Source: JAUWMI01 sp964630455
Lineage (GTDB): Bacteria > Sumerlaeota > Sumerlaeia > MWCT01 > JAUWMI01
Assembly: GCA_964630455.1 (NCBI GenBank)
Contig: CAZVVA010000094.1
Coordinates: 1 to 14,250, forward strand
Length of the DNA: 14,250 nucleotides
Direction: 5' to 3'
The position numbers were made by a program, and so were the translations under genes. Under the pieces are notes generated by a model. It worked only from the letters and a program-made list of their open reading frames with translations, ran no database searches and had not been told where the DNA came from. Below, in pieces: positions 1-7,921 of the stretch (positions within the stretch are counted from its first letter, which is position 1; each line of letters begins with the position of its first letter).

Positions 1-108
1 GACAGCCAGCGCCATATCGTGCCTGTCATTGTTTGCAATTTAAAAAACAAGAGGAACAACCCGATCAGCCCTGAGACCCACGTAAAGGCCACAGACTCCC
101 CGCGATGA
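1..108 (+). CDS. possible 3' end of an upstream gene (partial)
   Basis: Frame 1 is open from the first base of the window to a TGA at 106-108. This TGA overlaps the glycosyltransferase ATG at 105-107 in the classic ATGA arrangement used for translational coupling. The other two forward frames close earlier. Only about 35 residues are visible and they match no family I recognise. The stretch could be chance non-coding sequence. The stop/start overlap is the only real support. Confidence 0.28.
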   Translation, partial: DSQRHIVPVIVCNLKNKRNNPISPETHVKATDSPR

Positions 109-785
109 AACTTTCGTTCATTATTCCTATCTATAACGAAGTAGATCTGATTGAAGCGGTTCTTGGGCGGGTTCGCGCCTTACCGATCGAGAAAGAGCTC
201 ATTTTGGTGGACGATTGTTCCACTGACGGCACGGCTAAAATTCTGAAAAAGGAAGCATTGAAACCCGATACGCGCGTAATCACCCATACAGAAAACCGTG
301 GCAAAGGCGCGTCAATCCGCACAGGCCTCAAACACGCAACAGGCGATATTGTCATCATCCAGGATGCGGATCTGGAGTATAATCCCGAAGAGATTCCTGC
401 GGTGATTCAGCCAATTGTGGACGGCCGAACGCGGGTGGCCTACGGGTCGCGGTTTCTTGGCGAAGTCAAACGCATGCGTCTGCCAAACTACGTGGCAAAC
501 AAAACTCTGGCCTTCCTCGTTACTATTCTCTACGGCCAGAAAATCACCGACGAAGCCACGGCATATAAAGCCTTCCGCCGTGAGGTGGTACAGGGGCTTC
601 GTCTCACGTGTCGCCGATTTGAATTCTGCCCTGAGGTAACCGCGAAAGTCCTGCGCCAGGGCGAACGAATTATTGAGGTGCCGGTCACGTTTACGGCCCG
701 AACCGTAGAGGAAGGCAAGAAGATCGGCTGGCGCGACTTTCTTATCGCCGTATATGTGCTGTTCAAATACCGCTTCTTTCGCTAA
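105..785 (+). CDS. glycosyltransferase family 2, DPM/DPG-synthase-like
   Basis: This 226-residue protein is a GT-A fold glycosyltransferase. It probably transfers a sugar from a nucleotide donor to a lipid (polyprenyl phosphate) or glycan acceptor at the cytoplasmic face of the membrane. Visible motifs are the N-terminal beta strand FIIPIYNE (residues 5-12), the nucleotide-binding DDCSTDGT (36-43), the family signature NRGKGASIRTGL (64-75) and the metal-binding DAD (87-89), followed by YGSRFLG (113-119). The length suits the stand-alone catalytic domain of the dolichol-phosphate-mannose-synthase-like subgroup. There are no C-terminal membrane helices, so it lacks the GtrA or multi-pass tail of some relatives. 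The start is the first ATG and gives the expected family N-terminus; no clear SD is visible. The FAD oxidoreductase starts 32 nt downstream on the same strand, which suggests an operon. The exact acceptor cannot be read from sequence. Confidence 0.9.
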   Translation: MKLSFIIPIYNEVDLIEAVLGRVRALPIEKELILVDDCSTDGTAKILKKEALKPDTRVITHTENRGKGASIRTGLKHATGDIVIIQDADLEYNPEEIPAVIQPIVDGRTRVAYGSRFLGEVKRMRLPNYVANKTLAFLVTILYGQKITDEATAYKAFRREVVQGLRLTCRRFEFCPEVTAKVLRQGERIIEVPVTFTARTVEEGKKIGWRDFLIAVYVLFKYRFFR

Positions 786-817
786 CTCACCAATAACCCA
801 CAGGTGGAATTGAGATC

Positions 818-2236
818 GTGAAGCGCGTTATTATCCTTGGTGCTGGCCTTGCCGGACTCGCGGCTGCGTATCGCCTTACGAGGCTCGGAAACTACGACGT
901 CCTGGTGCTGGAGAAAGAAGGCGAGGTTGGCGGACTCGCTCGAAGTCTCCAGATCCAGGGGATTGTGACCGACCTCGGACCGCATCGCATTCATACCGAA
1001 CTGCCTGAGATTCGCCAGTTTCTCGACGAGCTCCTCGGCGATCATCTGTTGACCGTTGTGCGAAAGAGTCAGATGTATTTTCGCGGACGATACCTGGCGT
1101 ACCCCATTTCGCCATTGGAGCTACTGCGCCATCTTGGTCCAATCGCGCTGAGCCGTTTCATGGTGAGCTATTTATTCGAACGAGTGAGGGGAGGCGAGAA
1201 GAAATCCCGGTTCAGCAATTACGACACGGCCATGCGAAAGGCGTTCGGCCCAGCCCTTTATCGGGCACTGATTCTGCCCTATACGAAAAAAGTCTGGGGG
1301 ATTGACCCGCGCCAACTCTCGGCTGATATCGTTAGCGTCAGAGTCTCGGCTGGTGGATTGCTCACACTCGGTAGAGAACTATTATTAGGCAAACGTGACA
1401 ACTCCTCTACAACGCTCAAGACATTCACCTACGTGAAAGGAGGGATTGCAAAGCTGCCTGAGCGGCTGGCAGAGCTTGTGCGTGCCAATGTAGGGCAAAT
1501 CCGGACGTCCGCAACTGTCACGCACGTGGATAATGATCGAGCAAACGGCTGCCGCGTGACGTACAATATCAACGGTCAGGAAAAGCAGGCAGAGGGCGCG
1601 TTCTGCATCTCCTCCATCCCAGCTACCGAGCTTGCGGCAATGCTTCTCCAGCATCATCCTGATGAGAGTATTGAGGGTCTGCTCCGAGATTTTAAATATA
1701 TTGCCATGCGACTGGTCTTCATTGTGGTTGGAAAGCCCCAGATCAGCCCTAATAGCTGGCTCTACTTTCCAGAGCCAGACATGCTGGTCAACCGGGCGTA
1801 TGAAACGAAGAATTTTGATCCGTCGCTGGGGCCAGCGGACAAAGCCATGCTCTGTGCTGAGGTGACTTGCTACGAGGGAGACAAGATCTGGACCATGCCT
1901 TCGGATGAGCTGGCCAAGAAGGTATCGGCCCAAATTGCTCAAACCGGCCTGTATCGAATCGAGGACGTTATCGCAACCTCTGTCTTCTCTATTCAGCACG
2001 CATATCCACTCTACGACCTTGAATACCACACTCGCCTTGCACGTCTTTGGCAGTTCTTCCAGCAATTCCCTGGCCTCATGACAATCGGTCGCCAGGGCCT
2101 CTTTCATCACAATAACATGGATCATTCAATTTACATAGGCCTCCAGGCAGCAGATTATCTCCACACGAAGGCAAACCCTACGGCAGCATGGTATCAGGAC
2201 ATTGGCCAATTCAAACGGCTCAGGATCATTGATTGA
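818..2236 (+). CDS. FAD-dependent oxidoreductase, amine oxidase / UDP-galactopyranose mutase-like
   Basis: This is a 472-residue flavoprotein. The N-terminal Rossmann motif GAGLAG (8-13) is followed by the ribose-binding acidic residue in VLEKEGEVGGLARS (E32; GG at 38-39), the standard FAD fold of the amine oxidase, protoporphyrinogen oxidase, phytoene desaturase and UDP-galactopyranose mutase superfamily. A mid-protein segment KKVWGIDPRQLSADI and a C-terminal block (GRQGLFHHNNMDHSIYIGL) are typical of the mutase-like/HemY-like subgroup; the latter normally contacts FAD. No signal peptide or clear membrane anchor is present. The start is a GTG with a plausible SD (AGGTGG, 802-807) about 10 nt upstream, and it places the Rossmann strand right at the N-terminus as expected. 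Because it lies 32 nt behind a glycosyltransferase, a role in sugar-nucleotide, glycan or isoprenoid/lipid modification is likely. The substrate is unknown. Confidence 0.87.
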   Translation: MKRVIILGAGLAGLAAAYRLTRLGNYDVLVLEKEGEVGGLARSLQIQGIVTDLGPHRIHTELPEIRQFLDELLGDHLLTVVRKSQMYFRGRYLAYPISPLELLRHLGPIALSRFMVSYLFERVRGGEKKSRFSNYDTAMRKAFGPALYRALILPYTKKVWGIDPRQLSADIVSVRVSAGGLLTLGRELLLGKRDNSSTTLKTFTYVKGGIAKLPERLAELVRANVGQIRTSATVTHVDNDRANGCRVTYNINGQEKQAEGAFCISSIPATELAAMLLQHHPDESIEGLLRDFKYIAMRLVFIVVGKPQISPNSWLYFPEPDMLVNRAYETKNFDPSLGPADKAMLCAEVTCYEGDKIWTMPSDELAKKVSAQIAQTGLYRIEDVIATSVFSIQHAYPLYDLEYHTRLARLWQFFQQFPGLMTIGRQGLFHHNNMDHSIYIGLQAADYLHTKANPTAAWYQDIGQFKRLRIID

Positions 2237-2299
2237 TAAACCCGGAATAATTCTGGTTCTTCGGAATCTGTAGCGGACTATTTGGGAGCAAAATTTTTG

Positions 2300-2316
2300 G
2301 CCTTTTAAGGCTTTTT
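2300..2316 (+). terminator. weak Rho-independent terminator candidate
   Basis: A short stem GCCT/AGGC with a TTTA loop is followed by TTTTT, 64 nt after the FAD oxidoreductase stop. The stem is only 4 bp, or 5 bp with a 2-nt loop, so termination strength is doubtful. Confidence 0.25.
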
Positions 2317-2345
2317 CCAGAATGTTTATAACGTTTGCGCCATGA

Positions 2346-2373
2346 GTAGAGGCGTTTAATTAAACGCCCCTAC
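2346..2373. repeat. 28-bp palindromic repeat, copy 1
   Basis: The perfect 18-bp core palindrome GGCGTTTAATTAAACGCC (2351-2368) is flanked by GTAG on the left and CTAC on the right, giving a 28-bp dyad with one mismatched pair. The outer arms (GTAG-GGC type with GCC-CTAC) match those of the second palindrome at 5670-5697, which has a different centre. Both copies lie in intergenic DNA. This looks like a REP/MITE-like dispersed palindrome family. Confidence 0.7.
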
Positions 2374-2613
2374 AATTGATGAACTGATCCCCAATAGATG
2401 CTTAAGACAAACCCACTATGGAATCCCAAGAATCATGATTCTATGAGCCGAAACATACTCCTGTTTTTGCTCCGACTGCTCACGAGCCCGAAGTAGCCGC
2501 AACGCAACGTTTCCTACTGAATAAACGCTTGACTGTACCCCAATGGTTCAATACGCTCCGATAGAATATCTGGTATAAAACGTATGATTTTATTGAACCT
2601 TTGAAGTACACCT

Positions 2614-4035
2614 ATGACACCTAAGGTACTGCTAATAGTACCCCCCACGGGATTATACATCCGCGAGGATCGCTGCCAGACCCCAATCGAAGATCTCAAG
2701 ACCGTTTCTCTTCGTCCTCCCATTGACCTCATGTATGCAGCCGCAGAATTCGAACAGGCAGGATGCGAGTGTCGGATTGTGGATTATCCGGGCGAGCGGT
2801 TGGGTTGGAGTGAGCTGGAGGCTGAGCTCAAGTCTTATGCGCCGGATTTTCTTGTACTGAGCATAACCACGCCGTCGCTTGAGGACGATCTTCGCGCCGC
2901 TGAAATCGCTAAACAGGTTAACCCGAACATTTTGACCATTGCCAAGGGCGCACACTTTAATGCGCTCGACGTTTCCACGCTTGAGCAGCATCCTTTGCTC
3001 GACATGGTACTTCGCGGCGAATATGAAGAAACGTGCCGCGAACTCGGTGCCCGAAAACCCAGGGAGGAAATCCTGGGGCTTACGTACCGTAATAGCAGGG
3101 GAGAGATCGTACGGAACCCGCCACGACCGTTTATTGACGACCTGGATACCTTACCATTTCCGGCGCGTCACCTAACGCGGAACGAACTGTATGTTCGCCC
3201 TGACACTGGCGAGCCGCAAACCACGATTATCACAAATCGCGGGTGTCCTTTTGACTGCATTTTCTGCCTGGCCACGCAGGTAGCAGGACGGAAAAATCGC
3301 GTTCGCTCAGTAGGAAATATCATCGCCGAGATGGAAGAATGCCTTGAGCGATATCACATTCGTGACTTTCTCTTTCGCTCGGACCTCTTTACGGCCGACA
3401 AAGCCTGGGTTATTGAGCTATGTCAGGAGATTCTGAATAGAGGGCTCGATATCGAATGGGTCTGTAACAGCCGGGTGGATACCATTGACGAAGAAATGCT
3501 GGCGTGGATGAAAAAGGCACACTGCTGGTTGATCGCTTATGGCGTGGAAACAGCTAACCGCGAGATTCTGGAAAAGATGAACAAGCGCGCCAAACTGGAA
3601 GACGCGTACCGTGCAATGAAACTAACGCACGAAGCCGGCATTCTGTCGAGCATCTATTTGCTATTCGGCCTACCCTGGGATACTCCTGCTATCCTCCAGG
3701 AAGATATTGAATTCGCAAAGCAGCTCGATCCGGATTTTCTCGAAATATTCTATGTGTATCCATTCCCAGGGACTGAGCTATACGAGATGGCCGTAAGGGA
3801 AGGTTTGCTCCGACCAGGCGAGATTCCAACGGCTGCATATGCGCAACCGGCCATGCCAACCTTCACAATGAGCCTCGAGGAGCTGCGCAGGTGGCGACGC
3901 ATTGCTATGCGTCGATTCTATCTCAGGCCAAAGGTGATATGTAAAACAGTTCTACGGGCCCGATCGCCAAAAGTGCTGTACAACTACCTGAAATATGGCT
4001 GGATTCAATTCAAAGATCTTATTCGGAACAAATAG
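2614..4035 (+). CDS. B12-binding-domain radical SAM protein (copy 1)
   Basis: This 473-residue radical SAM enzyme has the BchE-type layout. An N-terminal cobalamin-binding-like Rossmann domain spans about residues 1-140 (KVLLIVPPTG at 4-13; DFLVLSITTPS at 78-88; RGEYEET at 134-140). The radical SAM core follows, with the iron-sulphur motif CPFDCIFC (C211, C215, C218; CxxxCxxC). The region IAYGVETANREILEKMNK and the later FGLPWDT are the usual SAM-binding and barrel motifs. The canonical DxHxxG cobalamin lower-ligand motif is not evident, so B12 binding is inferred from domain order only. Family members perform methylations, cyclisations or other radical chemistry in lipid, tetrapyrrole and natural-product pathways. 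The C-terminal segment (RRFYLRPK...) resembles that of the next gene, which begins 54 nt downstream, so the two look like tandem paralogs in one transcript. The substrate is unknown. Confidence 0.88.
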   Translation: MTPKVLLIVPPTGLYIREDRCQTPIEDLKTVSLRPPIDLMYAAAEFEQAGCECRIVDYPGERLGWSELEAELKSYAPDFLVLSITTPSLEDDLRAAEIAKQVNPNILTIAKGAHFNALDVSTLEQHPLLDMVLRGEYEETCRELGARKPREEILGLTYRNSRGEIVRNPPRPFIDDLDTLPFPARHLTRNELYVRPDTGEPQTTIITNRGCPFDCIFCLATQVAGRKNRVRSVGNIIAEMEECLERYHIRDFLFRSDLFTADKAWVIELCQEILNRGLDIEWVCNSRVDTIDEEMLAWMKKAHCWLIAYGVETANREILEKMNKRAKLEDAYRAMKLTHEAGILSSIYLLFGLPWDTPAILQEDIEFAKQLDPDFLEIFYVYPFPGTELYEMAVREGLLRPGEIPTAAYAQPAMPTFTMSLEELRRWRRIAMRRFYLRPKVICKTVLRARSPKVLYNYLKYGWIQFKDLIRNK

Positions 4036-4089
4036 CATTGCGCCTTACGGCCAAGGTACGATGCGTATTTCAATGGAAACATACTGCGA

Positions 4090-5517
4090 ATGATGTCGAA
4101 CGCACGACCGAAAATTCTGCTGCTGAATCCCCCTGGGAAAAACATTTATATGCGTGACTACTATTGTAGTCACACCTCAAAGGCACGCTACTACTGGGGA
4201 CCTTATGATCTCATTGCGCTCAGCGGCATTCTAAATCCGCACTTTGATCTTTGCGTCATTGATGCAATTGCTGATCGTCTCACACCGGAGGAAACACTGA
4301 AACAGATTGATGCCTCGGGATGCGAAATCATTGTGTTTCTGACGGGCGCGGTCTCCTGGGTGGAGGATTTTGCCCTCCTGCGTCAGCTCACCCAAACGCA
4401 TCCAAATCGCTACACGCTGATTGGCAATGGCGATATCCTTTTTGCCGAGGACAGGCAGTTTCTGGAAGAACATCCGTATTTGCGCGCAGTGATACTCGAC
4501 TTCACGTCTTCTGAGGTGGTTGACTTTCTCAAAGGCATGGAGGGGCCCTTTGCGGCGCTAAGCTATCGGGCGCATTCCGGCACCATTGTGCCAGGAACCC
4601 GGACGTTTCCGCGCGAAGAATTTTCATTGCCGCTACCGCGCTACGACCTGTTCCCGTACAAGCGCTATCGCATTCCGCACGGCCGTAGGGTTCCCTACGT
4701 GGGCATTCTGACCGACTACGGATGTCCTTTCCGTTGCGACTACTGCATCGGCGGCGAGCTGGGGTTTAAGTTCCGCAACATTGATAATGTGATAGAAGAA
4801 ATGTATTATTTTAAATCGCTTGGAATTAAAGAGCTCTGGTTCAAGGATCTTACGTTCGGCGCAAACAAGGAACGCACGCGGCGTCTCCTAAATCGGATGC
4901 TTGACGAGCGACTGCGATTTACCTGGGTTTGCCTGTCGCGCGTTAATGTCCTGGACGAGGAGTTATTGAGCCTGATGAAGCTCGCCGGATGTCATACCAT
5001 TCAACTCGGCATTGAAACGGCGGATGAGAAGCTATTAGGTCAATACTCAAAGCCCTTCACCCGCGAGCAGGTTGAGCACACGGTAGCAATGTGCAAGAAG
5101 GTAGGCATTCGCATTCTGGCCCATTTTATCCTCGGTTTACCTGGCGACACAGAGGAGAATATCAACGCCACCATCAGGCTTGCAATTCAGCTAAAGCCCG
5201 AATTTGCCTCCTTCAACGTCGCTATGCCCCGCATGGGCACACAATTCCGCAAAAAAGCCTTGCAGGATGGATTGGTTAATACGGATGTTACAACACTCGA
5301 TAATTCCATTTCCTTTCCTGTTTACGAGACTCCACAATTATCCCGGGAAAAACTCTGGCAACTGCGCAACAAAGCCATTCGCAAGTTTCACCTTCGTCCA
5401 GGGTATATCATCCGGCGACTGCTTGGCGTGAAGAGTCTCTACGAGTTGAAAACCCTCTTTATTGAAGGAATAGCATTGCTGACTACAACGCTGAAGTCGC
5501 CAGGAAGACCGGGGTAG
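4090..5517 (+). CDS. B12-binding-domain radical SAM protein (copy 2)
   Basis: This 475-residue paralog of the preceding gene has the same order of parts. An N-terminal Rossmann-like cobalamin-binding-type domain begins KILLLNPPGKN, the iron-sulphur motif CPFRCDYC provides C212, C216 and C219, and the barrel motifs QLGIETADEKLL and LGLPGDTEENI follow. The C-terminal stretch RKFHLRPGYIIRRLLG parallels RRFYLRPKVICKTVL of copy 1, supporting tandem duplication followed by divergence. Two adjacent ATG codons (4090 and 4093) can serve as the start, with a weak GGAA about 11 nt upstream. No signal peptide is present, so a cytoplasmic oxygen-sensitive enzyme is expected. Together with the upstream glycosyltransferase and flavoprotein it suggests modification of a lipid, glycolipid or cofactor. 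No specific reaction can be named from the sequence. Confidence 0.88.
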   Translation: MMSNARPKILLLNPPGKNIYMRDYYCSHTSKARYYWGPYDLIALSGILNPHFDLCVIDAIADRLTPEETLKQIDASGCEIIVFLTGAVSWVEDFALLRQLTQTHPNRYTLIGNGDILFAEDRQFLEEHPYLRAVILDFTSSEVVDFLKGMEGPFAALSYRAHSGTIVPGTRTFPREEFSLPLPRYDLFPYKRYRIPHGRRVPYVGILTDYGCPFRCDYCIGGELGFKFRNIDNVIEEMYYFKSLGIKELWFKDLTFGANKERTRRLLNRMLDERLRFTWVCLSRVNVLDEELLSLMKLAGCHTIQLGIETADEKLLGQYSKPFTREQVEHTVAMCKKVGIRILAHFILGLPGDTEENINATIRLAIQLKPEFASFNVAMPRMGTQFRKKALQDGLVNTDVTTLDNSISFPVYETPQLSREKLWQLRNKAIRKFHLRPGYIIRRLLGVKSLYELKTLFIEGIALLTTTLKSPGRPG

Positions 5518-5669
5518 CTTTGTCAAGCGTTCCAGGTGATATTTTTCCGAAACGCAACACGACATGTGATACGCATTTCCCCTGAAAAATATGCCCCGTT
5601 GTTGTATCCGCGATCGTCTGCGGTTAATGGCTTTTAAATCCAATTCATGGGATTATTTTGATGAACATT

Positions 5670-5697
5670 GTAGGGGCACGCCGCGGCATGCCCTTAG
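5670..5697. repeat. 28-bp palindromic repeat, copy 2
   Basis: This 28-bp dyad is centred on GCCGCGGC (5680-5687), with flanking GGGGCA and TGCCCT arms, one internal C/A mismatch and weaker outer pairs. Its length and outer arm design equal those of the palindrome at 2346-2373 although the centres differ. Both therefore probably belong to one dispersed palindromic family. Confidence 0.6.
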
Positions 5698-5763
5698 ATT
5701 TAACGGACTGCGACAAAGTACACACTCAAAAGGAAGCGATCAGGTGAAACGGCAATATTTGCT

Positions 5764-5792
5764 TTGACATAATTGAAATAAATAGGTAGTAA
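5764..5792 (+). promoter_or_regulatory. sigma70-like promoter for the TPR lipoprotein
   Basis: A perfect TTGACA (-35) at 5764-5769 is followed after 17 nt by TAGTAA at 5787-5792, a poor but possible -10. The predicted start of transcription is about 45 nt upstream of the ATG at 5844. Confidence 0.35.
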
Positions 5793-5843
5793 AGGCTTTA
5801 TTTGACTCGTACTGATCAGCTCAAGCAAAGGAGATACACTGTA

Positions 5844-6941
5844 ATGAACCGATACGCAGCCCTGCTTTTGGTGGTGAGCGTCCTGGCCGCTTTCTTCATT
5901 TCCTGTGCAAAGAAGAGCCCTGAAGACAAATTGTACGAAGCCCAATTGGCCCTGGAGAAACAAGAACCACTTGACGCGATCATCAAGGCCAAGGAAGTTA
6001 TTCGAGACTATCCTGACGATCCAGTTGCGTTGGATGCGCACTTGCTGCTGGCGAACTGCTATTATTTTAGCCGCGACCTGGAGCAATGCCGGGAACATCT
6101 GAACGTCGTGATTGAAAAGCTCGGATTGAGCAATGCCAAAGCCCAGAAAGCGCTAGAGAATACCCTGACGTCGTACCTCATTGAAGGAAGGCACGACGTT
6201 GCCACCACCGTTGTGCTGAACGCAATGAGCAAGATACCAGAAGATTCACATTTCTATCGTTCGCTGCAGCTAAAGCTTGCCTGGCTATATGAAGCTCGTG
6301 ATCTGCTTGATAAGGCTCGCCACATCTACCGGTACATCCTCGAGCATGAGACCGATCAAGATGTCCTGAGCGCAGCCATGGAGAGACTCACAGCCACTTA
6401 TGCCGCCAATGAGCAGTATGACGAGGCCATTTCCGTGTACAAGCAGTTTTTGGATAAGCATCCCGATACAGATCTCAAGCCCGTGCTCCTCTACGGTATT
6501 GCCTTTTTCACGGAGAAGAAAGGCGAGGATCGTAAGGCGCAGGAGCTGTATGAACAGAGCATCAAAGAGTTCCAAGCCGCGATTGATGGAACCTTGGAGA
6601 CCGAAGCTAAGGTGGACCTGATCTATCAGCTGGCCCGAGCTTACTTGTTGCGCGAAGAACCCGATAAGGCACTCGCGGAACTCAATCGTATCATTAATGA
6701 TTTCCCGGCTTCCTTAAGAGTTCCCGAAGCCTTGTTTGAAATCGGAGGAATTTACCAACAGAATCGCGAATACGATAAAGCGATCGACTGGTTCCAGAAG
6801 ATTGAAGCGACCTATCCGCAGACCCGGCTGGCATCCAGTGCCCGGTTCCGCATAAACGAAACGCTTCGTCTGCGGGACGTCGCTGAGACCTCTTCCCCTT
6901 CGCTTTCGGTTCTCACGCCATCCCCTGATACTGCACCATAG
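5844..6941 (+). CDS. tetratricopeptide-repeat lipoprotein
   Basis: This 365-residue protein starts MNRYAALLLVVSVLAAFFISC, a lipoprotein signal peptide with the lipidated cysteine at about residue 21. The rest is helical and built of TPR-like units, for example a block ending PDDPVALDAHLLLANCYY and others around EQYDEAISVYKQFLDKHPD and REYDKAIDWFQKIEATYPQ. Such proteins act as periplasmic or outer-membrane scaffolds, comparable in design to BamD/YbgF-type TPR proteins, though no specific orthology can be claimed. The ATG at 5844 is chosen over an in-frame ATG at 5802 because AAAGGAG (5827-5833) lies 10 nt upstream and because the signal peptide then begins properly. The C-terminus ends in a short Ser/Pro/Thr-rich tail. 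The gene appears monocistronic and converges with the protease gene on the other strand. Confidence 0.85.
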   Translation: MNRYAALLLVVSVLAAFFISCAKKSPEDKLYEAQLALEKQEPLDAIIKAKEVIRDYPDDPVALDAHLLLANCYYFSRDLEQCREHLNVVIEKLGLSNAKAQKALENTLTSYLIEGRHDVATTVVLNAMSKIPEDSHFYRSLQLKLAWLYEARDLLDKARHIYRYILEHETDQDVLSAAMERLTATYAANEQYDEAISVYKQFLDKHPDTDLKPVLLYGIAFFTEKKGEDRKAQELYEQSIKEFQAAIDGTLETEAKVDLIYQLARAYLLREEPDKALAELNRIINDFPASLRVPEALFEIGGIYQQNREYDKAIDWFQKIEATYPQTRLASSARFRINETLRLRDVAETSSPSLSVLTPSPDTAP

Positions 6942-7027
6942 GGGGCTGTACTTTTCGAGTTATCTCTTCTGCTGGATTAGGGGGAAGGCTATAGTAGTGT
7001 TCTAGTTGATTTACGCAATTGCCAGAT

Positions 7028-7864
7028 CTAAAGGCTAACGACTGTCGGTGCGTATAATATGGCGCAAAGATTTAGCATAAGGTGAACCGCTATACATCCT
7101 TCTAATCCTGCCTTTTCCATTACCTTGCCCAGCACAAGACCCACGCCAAATATCTGCAATTCCTTTACACCAACAGGCACTACCAGTCCGGTGTGGCCCA
7201 ATGTCCAAACACCTGCACTCAGCACAATGGCCCAGGAGGTCGAAATGCCACGCTTGCGTAAAAAGAGAGCAACGAAATTCTGAAGGGCCAGACGAAAAAT
7301 CACCTCTTCGTAGAATGGAGCCGCAGTAGTTATAATCAAAACGAGGATGAGAAAGGCGGGAGTTTCAAATTCCGGCTTGAGAAATGATAATCTGAAGTTT
7401 TCTGTCACGCCCGGCCTGAACAGCGCAAAAATGCCATACGTGTAGAGGTTAACCAGAACGCCAGCCAGAAGCACCCATTTCCACGGGTAGGCACGCTGCG
7501 GTGTGGGCAAGGGCTGCCCTCGCTTGCTCCGAGCGCAGGCACGCACCAGCGGCATTCCCCGCACCCTATTGCGCCAGGCCCAATACAGACCCGCGGGAAC
7601 AAAATAGAGGGCAAAAATAAAATGAAAAAAAATATTCAGAAACGACTCCCAGAGGATATTCATGGGAAGGGTGGAGAGAAGTCCTAGTACCCACACACCG
7701 CAAGCCGCAGCAAACAGGGCCACATAAATTACAGTTCCCAATCGGCGAGCGCGACGCGCATACCGCTGGTGATGATAGTAGTTGATAACTGCAATGATTA
7801 GGACGCAAAAGACTACTGCGATGTATATGCCCTGTGTGACGTAATCATACATGAGGTATGCCAA
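7028..7864 (-). CDS. CPBP family intramembrane glutamic endopeptidase
   Basis: This polytopic membrane protein of up to 278 residues has about eight hydrophobic segments. The CPBP (CAAX protease and bacteriocin-processing, Abi) active-site motifs are present: EEVIFR (E186, E187, R191), WTLGH (H224) and HLMLN (H261, N265). Family members are Rce1-like proteases that cleave within the membrane. In bacteria, roles range from bacteriocin immunity to protein maturation, and many are uncharacterised. The longest reading starts at TTG (7864); an in-frame ATG lies at 7852. Neither has a clear SD, so the start is uncertain by four codons. It follows the secreted glycoside hydrolase gene by 57 nt on the same strand and may be co-transcribed with it, although no functional link is proven. 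Confidence 0.85.
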   Translation of the reverse strand: MAYLMYDYVTQGIYIAVVFCVLIIAVINYYHHQRYARRARRLGTVIYVALFAAACGVWVLGLLSTLPMNILWESFLNIFFHFIFALYFVPAGLYWAWRNRVRGMPLVRACARSKRGQPLPTPQRAYPWKWVLLAGVLVNLYTYGIFALFRPGVTENFRLSFLKPEFETPAFLILVLIITTAAPFYEEVIFRLALQNFVALFLRKRGISTSWAIVLSAGVWTLGHTGLVVPVGVKELQIFGVGLVLGKVMEKAGLEGCIAVHLMLNLCAILYAPTVVSL

Positions 7865-7921
7865 GAATAACAGTCTGTAGTTTAAACACAGGAGAGGAAA
7901 TAGATGCTCCGGCCACGTGGC

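Larger units (their letters stand above)
2237..2613. other. intergenic region with palindrome and weak terminator-like hairpins
   Basis: These 377 bases hold no convincing gene. Shortly after the oxidoreductase stop there is a small dyad at 2241-2255 (CCGGAAT / ATTCTGG with a mismatch). At 2300-2311 a short GCCT/AGGC stem is followed by a run of five T (2312-2316), which could be a weak Rho-independent terminator. A 28-bp palindrome lies at 2346-2373 and is listed separately. I could not identify a convincing promoter for the radical SAM gene at 2614. Confidence 0.6.
5518..5843. other. intergenic region with palindrome and promoter
   Basis: These 326 bases contain no supported gene. They hold a widely spaced 9-bp inverted repeat (ATATTTTTC at 5539-5547, GAAAAATAT at 5584-5592), the second 28-bp palindrome (5670-5697), and a promoter candidate (5764-5792) for the lipoprotein gene that follows. 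Confidence 0.6.

Noticed and set aside
1385..2125. 246-residue minus-strand open frame inside the FAD oxidoreductase
   Set aside because: It is the antisense shadow of a well-supported flavoprotein gene and has no recognisable domain.
5539..5592. 9-bp inverted repeat ATATTTTTC / GAAAAATAT as a terminator or operator
   Set aside because: The 36-nt loop and A/T-only arms make a functional hairpin unlikely.
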